Shown: positions 1 to 12,567, counted from the first letter of the stretch. The stretch: DNA of 64,000 bases from Lantana camara (GCA_037501455.1 CM074865.1:34392501-34456500), one strand, 5' to 3'. The notes: generated by a model from the sequence alone, not told the origin. A program made the numbers and translations.

Positions 1-842
1 TCTTCTTCAAGCTCCATTAATGGAGTTTCAAGCAATATTCAACAAACAACCAATTAAAATTCCAACAAATAAGCAACAAGGGAGCTTAAGCGAACAACAT
101 ACATCAATCTTAGAGAAATTAATTCAAAAATGAAGTCATGGAATCAAATTTTCATAGAAATGCACTATTCAACATCTTCTCCAAGCTCATGGAATCAAGT
201 AAATAAAACAACATTCAATTGGGTAGAAACAAAATTTGAGACGAGAGGAATTCATAGCTTACCACATATCGTTATTCAGACGAGAGACAAAGATGAAACT
301 TGAGCTCAAAGGGTGGGATAGGGAAAACCCTTCTTTTCCTTCCTCTTCTCTTGTAAAACATTGAGCAAGACTGAGAGAAGGAGAGAGTGGGTCAGTTTTT
401 AGGGAAAAAAGATGAAAGAAAATTGGTCTGATTCGGTTCAAGAAGGGTCCATTTCAATCAGTTTGAATTTTAAAATAGTAGGAGGTTTAAAAGGTTTCAG
501 AAAAATATGAGGCTTGTTCTATTGGATCCAAATTATCGAAACGAATCCAATGGCGAATTCGGAATTCGAAATCGAATTCCCGAGCTCAAGTTAGCAAAAT
601 AAAAAAACGGCTCACAAACCCTAATTATGATTAGGTCTCTAAACTTTCGAAAATGGACATTTGAGTTCAATCACATTTTAATTAAATTCTAAAGTAATAC
701 ATAACTTGAAATAAAATTCATGTTGACACGTAAAGCATGCGACGTCACGTAAGTCACATAATTGCAATTAAAATAATTAAATTACATAATTAAACCTACT
801 CGTGACTTCATACATGGATTGTCGAAGAGACAGGCTGTCACA
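1..842 (-). mobile_element. Partial Ty3/gypsy LTR, cut by the window edge
   Basis: Read on the minus strand this begins TGTGACAGCC at 842. It resembles the opening of solo LTR B (minus strand from 27029): both have a GTCGAAGA-type block, a CACGAGT-type block and an AT-rich tract. Positions 480-620 also match 26530-26720 of B. It is therefore the 5' part of an LTR of the same broad family, the rest lying left of the window. It interrupts the Copia gag that starts at 843. The open frame at 259-441 has no family features and is not called a gene. No TSD can be checked. Confidence 0.75.
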
Positions 843-1747
843 ACAGATATGAGATCCACAACTGGTATCAAGTAACCAAGAGTTAGAATTAATAGAATGA
901 TTTACTTCAACGAGAAACATACATTTCTTTAGAGTATCCTTGTACTCTTGGCAGTTTCTCCTCCAATGCCATGGTTTGCCACAATGGAAGCAAACGTCCT
1001 CTTTCTGATCACGTTTCTTCTTTTAGGCTTTTCCCTTCTTGATGCCTCCGTTGGGCCTAAGGGGTTTCTTCTTCTTTTGGGCTTTCTTGCCCTTGCTTTT
1101 AGAAGGATTAGAAGAAGATGGAGTTGTGACCATCATAACCTTGTTATCTTTCTTAATCGTGCTTTCTGCAGTCACGAGTTGACTAATCAACTCAGGTACA
1201 CTAGCATTCGCATGATTCATGTTAAAGTTCAGTATAAAGGGTTAAATAATGGTGGGAGAGAGGCTAGCAACAAGTCCACCGAAAGCTCCTCTCTCAGTGG
1301 CATATCCATGGAGGCAAGTTTCTCAGTAAGACTAAGAAACTTGAGTCCATACTGGTGGACACTTGAACCTTTCCTCATTCTCAAATGGAACAATTCCGTT
1401 GAGGTGTTATACCTTGTAACACACTCATGAAGACGGTAAAGTTGCTCATAGTGGTCATAAATCTCTCAAGCTTATTCCATTGATTCATGCTGTCTTTGCA
1501 TGTCCGGAGACATGTTAGCAAACATGAGACAATGGGCTTGGAGATTATCATCCTTCCACTTTTGGGTCACGTCTCGCTCAGCCTGGGTCGGAGCCTCTCC
1601 TTCTGGAACGGGCTCTGCCTCATAGAGAACATAAGTTCTCTTTTCGGAATCTAGAACAATTTTTAGATTCCTCAGCCAATCAGAATAATTGGGACCAGTC
1701 AACTTATTTGACTCGAGGATCGATACTAGAGGGTTTTTAGTTGCCAT
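843..1747 (-). pseudogene. gag: Copia E gag with start of protease, broken
   Basis: This is a decayed Ty1/copia Gag and protease start. It begins MATKNPLVSILESNKLTG at 1747 and is co-linear with the intact gag of Copia-1 (19566 downwards): N-terminal Gag domain, Ser/Lys-rich linker, zinc knuckle, then protease. The frame is broken between about 1470 and 1220. The zinc knuckle near 990-960 reads CGKPWHWRRNC, so a normally small residue is Trp. The protease motif near 862-880 reads DTS instead of DTG, caused by a C-to-T change on the plus strand, which should kill the enzyme. The homology stops at 843, where a gypsy LTR abuts. The rest of pol is absent from the window. Confidence 0.85.
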
Positions 1748-3243
1748 TTCAAAACACGTAGAGAATCACAGAATCTACGATCTAAATGAAAAACAGAGAA
1801 CTAGTGAGCATGCTAAATAATAACGATATACATGAGATTAGGTCTTTAATCTATGTTGCTCCTACTGTTTTTAGAAGATCTATAATTCCCTAAAGATCTT
1901 AGAGGAAACTTATTTTCCCAATGGGTACTAAGATCCTGAGCACTTTATCTTAGACCCACGACTCGCGGACATCCTCAATAAGGCCTTAGGTAGGTACGAA
2001 TTGCCATTTCCAACTCTGTGGAACCCTCAGTAATGTTTTTGCATCACCTATCTTTCAATATGGACCCACAACTCGTGCGACATCCATATTTATGTAGGCG
2101 TTAAGAAAGACCCATCAATCATAAGATCATGATCAAAACTTGGTTCGAACGACCCACGACTGGCGGACATTACCCTCCCCAAAATTACTCACGAAATATT
2201 GATCACTAAGTGTGATCAATCAGGAAGCTAAGAACTAATAGGTTTCACATAGCCACCCCATGACACATAGACAACAACTAGCTCTCCTATTAAACTTAAA
2301 TCCTATTGATGGAATGCTAGGAATTTAATTTAAAGCTTGCACCTCGAATTAAACACCTATTTTTGATAGTTGCTTAATATTTTTAAAGGAAATTTTTTAT
2401 TTAACCGTGGAGTTTTCCGGTTCGACCTCACCAACATATATGTTATCCAAATTTTAGTCTTGATTAATGAAGTTACAAATTAAATGCATTTCACACAAGC
2501 ACATTGTATATAACATGTCCTACTTCAGTGTTAAGCAGGACCCATCAATCATAAGATCATGATTAAACTTAGTTCGCATGATCCACGACTCGTGAGACAT
2601 CGTACTCCCCGAAATAATCACGAAATATCAATTGCTTTTATAGTGATTGATCAGGAAACTAAGAACTAATAAGTTACCCTACAACTAATGAGACAACAAC
2701 TTATTAAACTCAAATCCTATTGATGGAATGCTAGAAATTTTATTAAAGTTTGCATCTTAAATAAAACACCTATTTTCAAATATTGCTTAATATTTTATGG
2801 GATTTTCGAATATTGGAGAGTTGTCCATTTTTTACCTCACCAACATGTGCAGTTATCCATTTATAATTAGTCTCGTTTAATGCAATTTCACATAAATACA
2901 TTACACACAAGCAATTAGCAGATAACATGTCCTAGCATGATACTAATATGAGATGATCATGGGTTTCTTATTCTATGCACAATTATGGGAGTCACTCCAT
3001 AATTGCCAGTTCTAACATACATGCCACATAAACAGATATTACATAAGGGAGTGTAATAAAAATATTTAATGGTGCCCTATTCTATTACATTAATAGAATA
3101 AACCCTCCCTAACATTTTGAGGGGTCTTCACTTATAGCCACCTTCCTTGCTTCGTGGGTCCTTCTTATTCCATGAGTGCATTGACTCCAAAATGAAAATA
3201 AAATCTCACCAAAATCCACTCTCAAATTACATTAAAAGAAAAA
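1748..3243 (-). other. Untranslated leader of Copia E
   Basis: This stretch aligns with the Copia-1 leader (19567 to about 20690), including the sequence just upstream of the gag ATG and the scattered CCCACGACTCG(C)GGACAT-type motifs. It holds no gene. Part of it is duplicated in tandem: the block carrying CCCATCAATCATAAGATCA occurs near 2109 and again near 2540, with about 400 bp of similar flanking sequence. Homology to the Copia-1 leader ends near 3243, where unrelated AT-rich repeat begins. The LTR and PBS of this copy are not present. Confidence 0.75.
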
Positions 3244-3545
3244 GTCTTTAGAGTAAATTACATTTTTGGTCCCATAGGATTAGGCCTTTTGCAATTTTGG
3301 ACCCATTATTTTGGAATTAGACAAATTTAGTCCCATTGGTTTCCATTTGTTGCAATTTTGGTCCCGCCATTAAAAATTAGACGGAAACCGCTAAACATAG
3401 TAAGTTAATTACACTTTTGGTCCCATACGATTTGATTGTTCTCAATTTTAGTCCCACATTTTTTAAAATAGGCATATTTAGTCCCTTTCTTTTTATTTTT
3501 TGCAATGTTATTCCTTCCATCAATTTTTTTTGATGGAAATAGGTA
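3244..3545. repeat. AT-rich two-copy repeat of unknown class
   Basis: Two similar stretches follow one another: one begins TAAATTACATTTTTGGTCCC near 3255, the other TTAATTACACTTTTGGTCCC near 3405. Each continues with a CAATTTT-G/A-GTCCC block and a TTTAGTCCC block. Repeats of this wording are widespread in plant genomes, sometimes at ends of Mutator-like or other non-autonomous DNA elements. I see no matching inverted partner nearby and no TSD, so the class is left open. Confidence 0.45.
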
Positions 3546-3992
3546 TTGTTTGTCGTTAACTCTAATTTATTTTATTTTTTATTTTATTTTTTATACAACA
3601 AAAAAAATCATAAAATACACTTAACTTTTATTTCTAACTAAATATGATGAGGCCAAATCATGCTCAGATTAGCGCCGCACATGTGTCGTGATATGAAGGA
3701 CCCAGAGTTTTACAGCTCGTGGTAATGGGCTCGCAGAATTGACCCGGCCCATTCCCTCATCACATATCTAATCCAGACTTGTGCGCCTGTACTCGGGTTC
3801 ATACGCTCTATGCTCGTACCCCTAGGACTCGTGGCCATCCGCCAGGTGAACCCCTCTCGAGTATCACCAGCGCTCGGGTTCAGTGTTAGAAGGTACTATT
3901 CTCCCCGAGGGTCAATCCCAACTTAGTGAAGTCCCTGTTGAGGGCACTCTCAGAGGCGCGAGGAGCGTTGCTGGGTATCTCCACGCTCGTGG
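3546..3992. other. Unclassified gene-free segment
   Basis: An AT-rich run (3546-3645) is followed by about 350 bp of more GC-balanced sequence with repeated CTCGGGTTC and CTCGTGG words. I find no open frame with family features, no terminal repeats and no TSD. It ends abruptly where Copia C coding sequence begins at 3993. It may be part of an older element inserted into or joined to C. Confidence 0.4.
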
Positions 3993-4070
3993 GATAACAA
4001 AGTAATGATGGCCAGTTCCTTTTCTAAGTCTTCTAAAGGTAAAGGGAAGAAAGGTCCCAAGAAGAAGGGT
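3993..4070 (+). pseudogene. gag: Copia C gag, upstream piece
   Basis: Translated on the plus strand this reads DNKVMMASSF then SKSSKGKGKKGPKKK. It corresponds to the lysine-rich linker ahead of the Gag zinc knuckle in Copia D (minus strand near 53050). The frame is interrupted exactly by solo LTR B and continues at 27030; AAGGG flanks both sides of B. This fixes C as the older host of B. Sequence upstream of 3993 is unrelated, so the N-terminal half of gag is missing. Confidence 0.8.
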
Positions 4071-5363
4071 GTAGCACCCCGAGCGGTGGGTACCACATCC
4101 CCCGCACTAGAGTCCAACACGTGTAAAGAAATGAAACTCTTCACATATGTCAAACCATAGCGAACGGGTGAGAAATAAAAAACTTTCCTAAGCTAGGCAG
4201 TCTAGACCCTCAAATCAAAGTGCGTAAATAAACAAGTATAAGCGGAAGCGATTTAAATTCTAGCTATTTCAAACATATATAACATATGTATCAAAGTCGA
4301 GTCATAACATATTACATATTTACATGCCCACCTCGGGCCAAAATAATAAGTATCTAATAAGAGTATACATAACCATGTCCAAAAGTATCATAAGTACATA
4401 ACAAGATAAGACATATGCAAGAGACTCGAGCTATCCACAAGTAAGACGACTAAACCACTTGCCGCCTAGCTCAAGACTCCAAAAGAAGTACCTGCAACTC
4501 AAAAGAAAGGAAAAAAGAAAAACAACAACGAGGGTTACACCTAATGACTAGTGAGGGGCTAACACACTCACCCATATACATATAGAGCAAAGAAATTAAC
4601 AAAACAAGAGATAATCCATGAACCGAGAATGGTTTTTACAATCCAAAACATTACCCGTGATACTAGATATTAGTACTTAAAAGAAATTAAAAGCCGGAGG
4701 CCAAAGCAATCAATTTTAAGTGTTTAGGAATCCCTTCTCATTTCATAGACTCAAGAGATGACAAGAACTCGGTGAGTACAAGTTATCTCTAAACTTCCCA
4801 GGACATGACAAGACAAAAACCAAAGCAAAACAAGTCCAACCAAGCTTCAAGTGGAAAAGAGAGACGCGTTCCCTCAAATCCCATGTCAAGTACGTGCTCA
4901 GACGGGGGCTAATTAATCCTACCCAATCCTTTGATAGTGGTAGTCATCGGCTCAAGAGAACTCACTTTCCCCTCGACCTCCCTAGGTTGATTAAATCCTC
5001 TCAAATGGAAATATGCACAGGAGGTGCGTCCGGCGACCCCATGGCCGTTCCGGATGCTCCTTACCCATATTTCTAGGGCCCAAACAAGTCAAGAACAATT
5101 CAAGTACAAGGAGTCTATTTTTCAAGACCATTTCTCGCTACAAGATCAAACGTACCACAAGCCTTTTCAAAAACAAAACAAAATATAGTATATATACGTA
5201 TAAAAGCATTTTCAAAATCTTTCACAAGCGGGATAAGCCCTCAAGTACGTATTAAACACATATCTATCATATAGTACATATACTTCGCATGCGGGCTTCA
5301 AAACACATAGGGTTTTAGGTCGAAATAGATAAAAGAAACAGAAACCTCACCTTATAACGAAGA

Positions 5364-7817
5364 TGTAGCACCCGGAACGCTAGGCACCACATCCCCCGCA
5401 CTATAGGCTCAATTCACATATGAAACGGCAATCAATACATGAACCGAAACTATAGCGAACGGGAGACAATAAAAAAAAACGACAGCTAGGCGGGTACCCT
5501 CAATTAAAACCAAAACAACTCAGAGCAATAAAGTAGCGGAAGCAAAAGCGTTCAATACATATAGATACCATATTTACATATTTACTTATAGGTACCGACA
5601 AATCATACTATTACAATATCCATCCAAGTATAATTCAAGATTTACTACAAAATAACAAGTAACAACACAAGTACAAAGTATGAAGGTGCAGTGCTAGACC
5701 CGAATAAAAGACACGAGACCCTAATTCCCGCCTAGCACGAACCTGCAAAAACTGAAAAGTTGAGGTGCCAGTCCAAACGGACTGAGTGAGGGGTATAAAT
5801 AAATATATGCGCACTTACATGCAAGTCATAATCTCGGGTAATAATTTTAGAAAATCACAACACCAAAAGTAAGATAAAAAGGTACTATCGCCCGAGATTA
5901 CCACTAATTCAATTTATCAATTAATTCAGTTCAATACAATCAATATGTGGCCCGGCGAGTGAGGGCAATTCTCCAACCTTGCTCCGACCGTGTACAATCA
6001 ATCAAATTGTTAGGTGATTAGGTGATCAAGCAATTATTTACCGTACACAATTAGCAGTTTCAATGACTCCTTCTTCCTCCGGGTGATGGTGGGATTGCAA
6101 GGCCCCACCATCCAATCAGTCTGGGCAGAGGGTACATGAATCCCTAAGCCCGGAACTCCTTCCTCCCCTAATCTCCTAGGGGGTTCAGGGGTCATCCCAT
6201 TTGGTGAGGATAGCACTCGAGTTACCCGTCAGCCCATGCTTTCCCGGTTGGCTCGAGCCACTATCCTCGGGCCCACAGTGCAATTCAATACTCGCCCAAT
6301 ACAATCAATTCGTCAATCAATCAATTTTGTCAAATCATTTGAAAGTCATAAAGTTCGCAAACTATAGATATATATATACATTTTGGCCGAAATAGTCACA
6401 TAGGGGTTGTAAAGGTTCTATTTATCTAGAAATTAAACCTCACCTTGACAGCCAACCAAAAAGAAGCAAGAGAGCACCCTACTGAGCGGGCTCCTCGAAA
6501 CCGGGACCGTGATCTGTGCAACAAGGACAAGTGTGAAGTAAGACTCGACTCGAATGAACCAATTATGACGAACGGCAAAGTTATGCACCAGTATGTTATG
6601 CGATAACGATTTAATGAATGTCAAATACGAGCATGATTGTCAATAAACCAAGTTTGCAAAACAATATGCATGAAAACAAGGAGTGACATGCACGTGCCAC
6701 CAAAACACACTAAGCCGTGACACCCCCGTGTCACGGTACAGCGGACCAAAAGTGGGAAAAGGAAGGTGACACGCCCGTGTCACCAAAACAAGGCAAGCCG
6801 TGACACCCCCGTGTCACGGTACAGAGAAACCACACCAACCAACCTGCACCCCCGTGTCACCCAAAACAAAGCAAAGGTGACACTCCCGTGTCACCTGTGC
6901 GTGACAGAAAAACAGGGGAGAAAACAGGGGTTTCCATGCAAAACCAACCCAAACACCAAATTCAATCCAATAAAAATGCTCAAACACAACATATACATAA
7001 TATACTTCAACTATACAACAATCAAACCAATAAATATGTATCAAATCACCAAGAATTGAGCCCCAAAACCCCATAATTATTCATATATACCCACTCTTAC
7101 ATATCCTCATGTTTCATGCAAGAAATGAAGGAAATATGAGCTAACCATGCTTCTAATCATGGATACACATGAAAGCATCAAGCTAACATCAAACCCTACT
7201 CATATAATCAATCAAGAGATTCAATCCATTCTCATGTTATACATTGAAATGAAAGAAGAATGAGATGAGAATGAAGAGATGAAGATATTGATGCTTCTAG
7301 CTTCAAGGTTACTCAAAGTAGCTTGGATTATGAGATGAATTCTTCTCCTTCTCTTGAGGTGTAAAAATCGATCCTCACTAGGGGGGTGTGTGTGTTCTCT
7401 TGTATGAATGTATTGTATGAGAGTGTTGGAAGAGAGACATATACTAAATATATTATATCATCCACTAAACATAACACTTGCACCCAATTTGCAAACAAGT
7501 CCCTAGGTTATGTAAATGAATGCAATCAAGTATCATCCCTACCTAAAAGATCCATTAACTCCAATTCAAGTTATACAATTAAGTCCATAATTTCATGAAA
7601 TGATCAATTAAAGTCACATAATACAATTAAACACACTATCACTTAATTCATGAGTTTCACATTAAAATCAATTCATATAAATACATAGGAATGTATAAGG
7701 CACACAATAATATAATGAAATCATAATAAGCAAGTAAATATATAAACTTAAACTCCCAACTCCCGAAGACCCGCACGTGGCGTGCTTACCTGAACTTCCG
7801 GAATTTGGGGCGTTACA
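5364..7817 (-). repeat. 3' LTR of element A
   Basis: Minus-strand sequence runs TGTAACGCCCC to GGGTGCTACA, 2454 bp. It is uninterrupted and includes the pre-integration version of the Copia-1 target near 6450-6475 (AGCCAACCAAAAAGAAGCAAG). A hairpin array lies at 6683-6896. The small open frames inside it are also in the other LTR and have no protein features. Confidence 0.95.
6683..6896 (-). repeat. Array of GTGACAC/GTGTCAC hairpins in the A LTR
   Basis: Four perfect hairpins lie at 6715-6736, 6765-6784, 6798-6819 and 6875-6896. Each has GTGACAC and GTGTCAC arms around a four-base NCCC loop. Outer pairs differ but stay complementary: CC...GG, G...C, CC...GG and AG...CT. Degenerate versions occur at 6683-6700 and near 6846-6862. 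The array recurs in the second LTR at about 23945-24160. Confidence 0.8.
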
Positions 7818-7832
7818 ACTCTCCCCCCCTTA
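7818..7832 (-). other. Polypurine tract of element A
   Basis: On the minus strand AAGGGGGGGAGAGT directly precedes the 3' LTR start TGTAACGCC. This is the expected primer site for plus-strand DNA synthesis by reverse transcriptase. Confidence 0.85.
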
Positions 7833-7852
7833 GAAGAATCTGGTCCCCAGAT

Positions 7853-10800
7853 TCATTGGTCGGACGAAAATAACTCCGGGTGAAACTTCTTCATCTTCTC
7901 TTCCGGTTCCCAGGTCATCTCCTCAGATTTGTCACTTCGCCATAACACCTTCACCATAGAAATATTCCGATTCCTCAACTCTTGATACTTCCTGTCCAAT
8001 ATCCTGACCGGCTTCTGCACAAAAGATAAATTTGGTTCCAACTCCACTTCTTCAACGGGGATAATTTCGGTTTCATCCGGATAATACTTCCTGAGTTGAG
8101 ATACATGAAAAACATTGTGAATTCCGGTAAGATTAGGAGGTAGGTCCACTCGATAAACTACTTCTCCAATTCTCTCAATAATTTCAAACGGACCTAGATA
8201 ACGGGGATTCAACTTTCCTCCCTTTCCAATTCTAGAAAATCCCTTTCGAGGAGATACCTTCAAGAAAACCCGGTCCCCCACTTCAAATTTGAGATCCCTC
8301 CGGCGAATATCGACGTAACTCTTCTGTCTATCTTGTGCAGCTTTCATCCGTTGTTGTATAATCCGAACTTTCTCAATCATGGCTTCCACAACCTTCGAGG
8401 ATTTCTCAAGCTTTCTCCCTTTCTTGACTCCTTCCTGTTTTGACCATTTCCACTCTTCCAAATCAAAGAATAACGGCGATCTACATTTCCGCCCATATAA
8501 CAATTCATACGGAGCCATACCAATCGTTGCCTGAAAGATATTATTGTAAGCGAACTCCACCAAAGGAAGTTGATCATGCCACGAGGTTTGGAAATACAAG
8601 GCACAAGCTCGAAGTAGATCTTCCAAGTACCGAATAACCCTCTCCGATTGTCCATCAGTTTGTGGATGAAACGCCGTACTGAACTGAAGCTTTGTACCCA
8701 ACAACTCTTGTAACTCTTGCCATAACTTCGAAGTGAAACGGGGATCTCGATCCGAAACAATATTCATCGGAATACCATGAAGCCGTACAATCTCCCTGTT
8801 GTAAATCTCAGCCAACTTCCGAATCTTGAAAGACATTCTGACCGGTAGAAAATGAGCAGATTTTGTCAGACGATCCACAATCACCCAAATACCATCGAAT
8901 CCACCCTTCACTCTAGGTAACTCGGATATAAAATCCATCGTCACCTGTTCCCACTTCCACTCAGGAATAGGTAACGGCTGAAGAAGACCTCCCGGTTTCT
9001 GGTGCTCAGCTTTTACTTTCTGACAAGTGAGACAATGCTTCACAAACTCTGCTACATCCTTCTTCAATCCACGCCACCAATAAAACTGCTTGAGATCCTT
9101 GTACATCTTATTCCCTCCAGGGTGAATTGAATAAGCTGACTTGTGAGCTTCCTCGAGCAATACCTTTTTCAATTCATCGGGTACTACTACTCGGTTCTTG
9201 AAACAAAGAAGACCGGTTTCATCGAACCCAAATGGACTCTCCGGATCCTCTCTAACCTTAGAGACCAATCTCTGAACTCCCGGATCCTTTCCTTGAGCCT
9301 CAAACATTCTGTACTTCAAGTCCGGATAAATGGAGATATTGGAAACTCGAGCTCTAAACACAATAGGCTCAACTCCCTTACTTGTACCTATTTCCAAGTT
9401 CGAAACACCCACTTTCCTACTTAGAGCGTCGGCAACTACATTAGCTTTCCCGGGATGATATTTGATAACACAATCATAATCTTCTAGTCGCTCCATCCAT
9501 CTTCGTTGCCTCATATTGAGTTCCTTTTGGGTGAAAAGATGTTGGAGACTCTTATGATCGGTGAAAATCTCGAAGGACACTCCATACAAATAATGTCTCC
9601 ACTTCCCGAGTGCAAAAATCACGGCAGCAAGCTCTATGTCATGCATCGGGTAGTTCTTCTCGTGATCCTTCAACTTCCGTGAGGCATAAGCGATAACCTT
9701 GCCCTTCTGAGTTAATACACTTCCCAAACCTTCCTTCAACATGTCAGTATACACAGCATATCCCTCTGAACCCTCTGGAAGAGTTAACACTGGAACAGAA
9801 ACCAATCTCTCTGTCAAAACATCGAAGCTTCTCTCACATTTCTCATCCCAATCGTATTTCACATCCTTCTTAGTTAACCGAGTCAAAGGAGCAGCGATCT
9901 TAGAGAAATCTTGCACGAATCTTCTATAGTAACCCGCCAGTCCCAAGAAACTTCTGATTTCGGAGGCGTTCTTTGGTTTCTCCCACTTCAACACCGCTTC
10001 AATCTTCGAGGGGTCAACCTCTAACCCATTCCCCGAAATAATATGACCCAAGAAGAACACTCGGTCGATCCAAAACTCACACTTGCTGAACTTCGCAAAT
10101 AATTGATGCTCTTTCAATGTTCTCAACACCAATTTGAGATGCCTTGCATGTTCCTCGGCTGATTTAGAAAAAACCAAAATATCATCAATGAAGATTACAA
10201 CGAACTTGTCAAGAAACGGCTGGAAAATTCTATGCATCATGTCCATAAAAGCGGCGGGAGCATTTGTCAATCCAAAAGGCATGACCACGAATTTAAAATG
10301 CCCATATCTTGTGTTAAAACCCGTCTTCGGAATATCCTCCGCTCGAATTCGTAATTGGTAATACCCTTGTCTTAAATCAAGCTTCGAATATACTTTAGAC
10401 CCTTGGAGTATATCAAACAACTCCTCAATGTGTGGAAGAGGATACTTATTCTTAACGGTCATCCGATTAAGCTCCCGATAATCAATACACATTCTTAGAG
10501 TACCGTCCCTCTTCTTCACTAATAAAACTGGAGCACCCCATGGTGACGAGCTCGGTCTTACATACCCCACTTCCAAAAGACCATCCAGTTGTACTTTTAA
10601 TTCCTTCAATTCCGCCGGTGCCATCCTATATGGAGTCTTAGAATAAGGTTCGGCATCCGGATACAAATCAATCATAAACTCTATCTCCCTTTTCGGCGGT
10701 AACGAATCCAACCTCTCGGGAAACACTTCGGGAAACTCTTTAACTACCTCGGTTTCCTTCAACTTCACTTGATCCTTCGATTGATTAAGAATATAGGCTA

Positions 10801-10867
10801 CAAACCCCGTAGCCCCATCATGGACCAATTTCTGAGCTTCTGAAAAAGATAATAAAGGCACCGCCTT
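7853..10867 (-). pseudogene. pol: Element A pol: RT, RNase H, integrase, chromodomain
   Basis: About 1000 codons are open without a break. Counted from codon 10861: reverse transcriptase at about 75-250 with the catalytic FIDDILVF at 224-231; RNase H at about 330-450, ending in [14 protein letters not shown]; integrase zinc-binding region ([11 protein letters not shown] ... [12 protein letters not shown]) followed by the catalytic core ([30 protein letters not shown]); and a terminal chromodomain-like block with [15 protein letters not shown]. The protein would copy element RNA and integrate the DNA in the nucleus. It is in the same frame as gag, separated by TAG at 10868-10870. The usual second position of the RNase H DA/S motif reads TDML. 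Apart from the upstream stop the enzyme domains look intact, so this may be a recently inactivated or read-through copy. Confidence 0.95.
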
Positions 10868-10870
10868 CTA

Positions 10871-12334
10871 ACTTTGACCCGTAACCAACTCAGAACCCAA
10901 ACTAACTTTCTTGGCCCGACAATCAACGGTGGCGTAGTGCGTGTACAACCAATCCATACCCAAGATAGAACCATACCGAGACATAGACAACTCAATGAAA
11001 TCCATTGAGAAAACCCGACCCTATATACTCACCGGCACCTCTCGAAAAACCCGGTTAGTTTCTATACTACCACCAAAAGGAGTACTAACCACGTAGCATG
11101 CATCAGAATAAGTAACACACAAGGGCAATTTAATAGAAACATCACAAGAAATGAAGGAGTGAGTGGCTCCCGGATCAAATAAAGTGTGTATGTTGATGCC
11201 ATGAATGCAAATGGTACCTTCAACAACGGCAGCCGGGTCCACGTCTGCATCATGTTCCTCGCCTTCCAAGGCATAAGCACGGGCCCTAATCAACGGTCTC
11301 TGTCCCCCAGGTGGCGGATTACGTCGATCCGGACAAGTATCCACCATATGATCGGCAGCCCCACAAATTAGGCATAACCCTAGACGCCTTCGGCAATTAT
11401 CATAGTGATGTGTAGGTTGCCCGCAAAAAGTGCACTTAGGCTTCTCCGGTGGTGGCGGCATAACCGATGGCTGAGGAGCCTTCTGGACTGGCCCTTGTAG
11501 TTTAAACTTCTTCATAGGGCCCTTAAACTGAGGAGGAGCGGTATCATAAACCATCGGCCTCTTGCCGGCATTGTAACCCGATCTTGACCCGAAACCTGAA
11601 CCCTATCCCGTCCTAAAGGAAGACCTCCGTGCAACAACCGAGTCTTCAACCTTAAGAGCTTTGGTAGTGGCCTTCTTCCAAGTACTGGTGTTAACCGCTT
11701 CAATCGCCGCTTGAATGTCCGGCCTCAAACCTTGTACGAATTGCATAGCCTTGTGGAAGTCGTCGCTAGCAATGTTAGGGGCGTATTTGGAAAGCCTCTC
11801 GAACTTGGCTATATACTCCGAAACTGATCTTCCTCTTTGTTTAAGCTCAGTAAACTCCTTAAGTCTTCTAGTGCGCGAAGATGGCGGAATAAACTTATTC
11901 TTGAATTCTCTTTCGAATATCTCCCATGTAACTTCTTCCTCAGCGGCATCTAAAACAATCTTGGTGCTCTCCCACCAAGAATAAGCTTCTCCCTGGATGA
12001 GGGTAAGAGTACACCGGGCCTTTTCCCGAGACTCACATGGAATAAGTTCCCAAACTCGTTCAACTTCTTTAAGCCATTGCTCGGCTTGAATATCGTTCCC
12101 CTTTTGGAATCTCGGCGGATGTTGATTCTGAAATTCCCTTAAAATAACGGAAATAGGTGCTTGTTGTGGCGGTGCTGGAGGTACATAATCCCTTAGCCTC
12201 TGATCCATGAGTTGCACCATTGAATTTAAGAAATCTTGGGGTTTAGCTGGAGGTGGTGGAGGAGGGGTTCGATCACGCCGGTGATGACGTCGATGTCGAG
12301 GAGAACGATCCCGGTGATGTCGGTCACGAGCCAT
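10871..12334 (-). pseudogene. gag: Element A gag and protease with in-frame stops
   Basis: The likely start is ATG at 12334 (MARDRHHRDRSPRHRRHH), an Arg/His-rich N-terminus; an in-frame ATG also exists at 12361. A retrotransposon Gag domain follows (EQWLKEVERVWELI ... WWESTK ... FNKFIPPSSR-type region), then CCHC zinc knuckles (CTFCGQPTHHYDNC and CLICGAADHMVDTC). The aspartic protease has TLFDPGATHSFIS. Gag coats element RNA and the protease matures the polyprotein. TAG codons at 11603-11605 and 11021-11023 interrupt the frame, with a third at 10868-10870 before pol. There is no frameshift, so gag and pol form one continuous frame apart from these three TAGs. Confidence 0.92.
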
Positions 12335-12555
12335 CCTAAAATTCGAACACTTTACATGCATGTTTGATTAACAAGTGCAATGAGTGTAATTACAACACAC
12401 AATGTAATCCAACTACATAGTCACATAATCCAAGCACTTCAAATAGAATCAAATAAGTTCAAATAGGTTGCAAGACTCTCAAATAATCAATTAATCCTAT
12501 GCCGTACGACTTAGACTCACAAGACACGACACTAGAGCCGCGGTTTTGCAACCGG

Positions 12556-12567
12556 GCTCTGATACCA
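12556..12567 (-). other. Primer-binding site of element A
   Basis: The minus strand reads TGGTATCAGAGC, complementary to the 3' end of plant initiator tRNA-Met, a few bases inside the 5' LTR, which ends at 12576 on the plus strand. It primes minus-strand DNA synthesis. Confidence 0.92.

Noticed and set aside
12556..12567. A tRNA gene at the TGGTATCAGAGC sites.
   Set aside because: Only the 12-base primer-binding complement is present at each site, next to an LTR; no cloverleaf follows.
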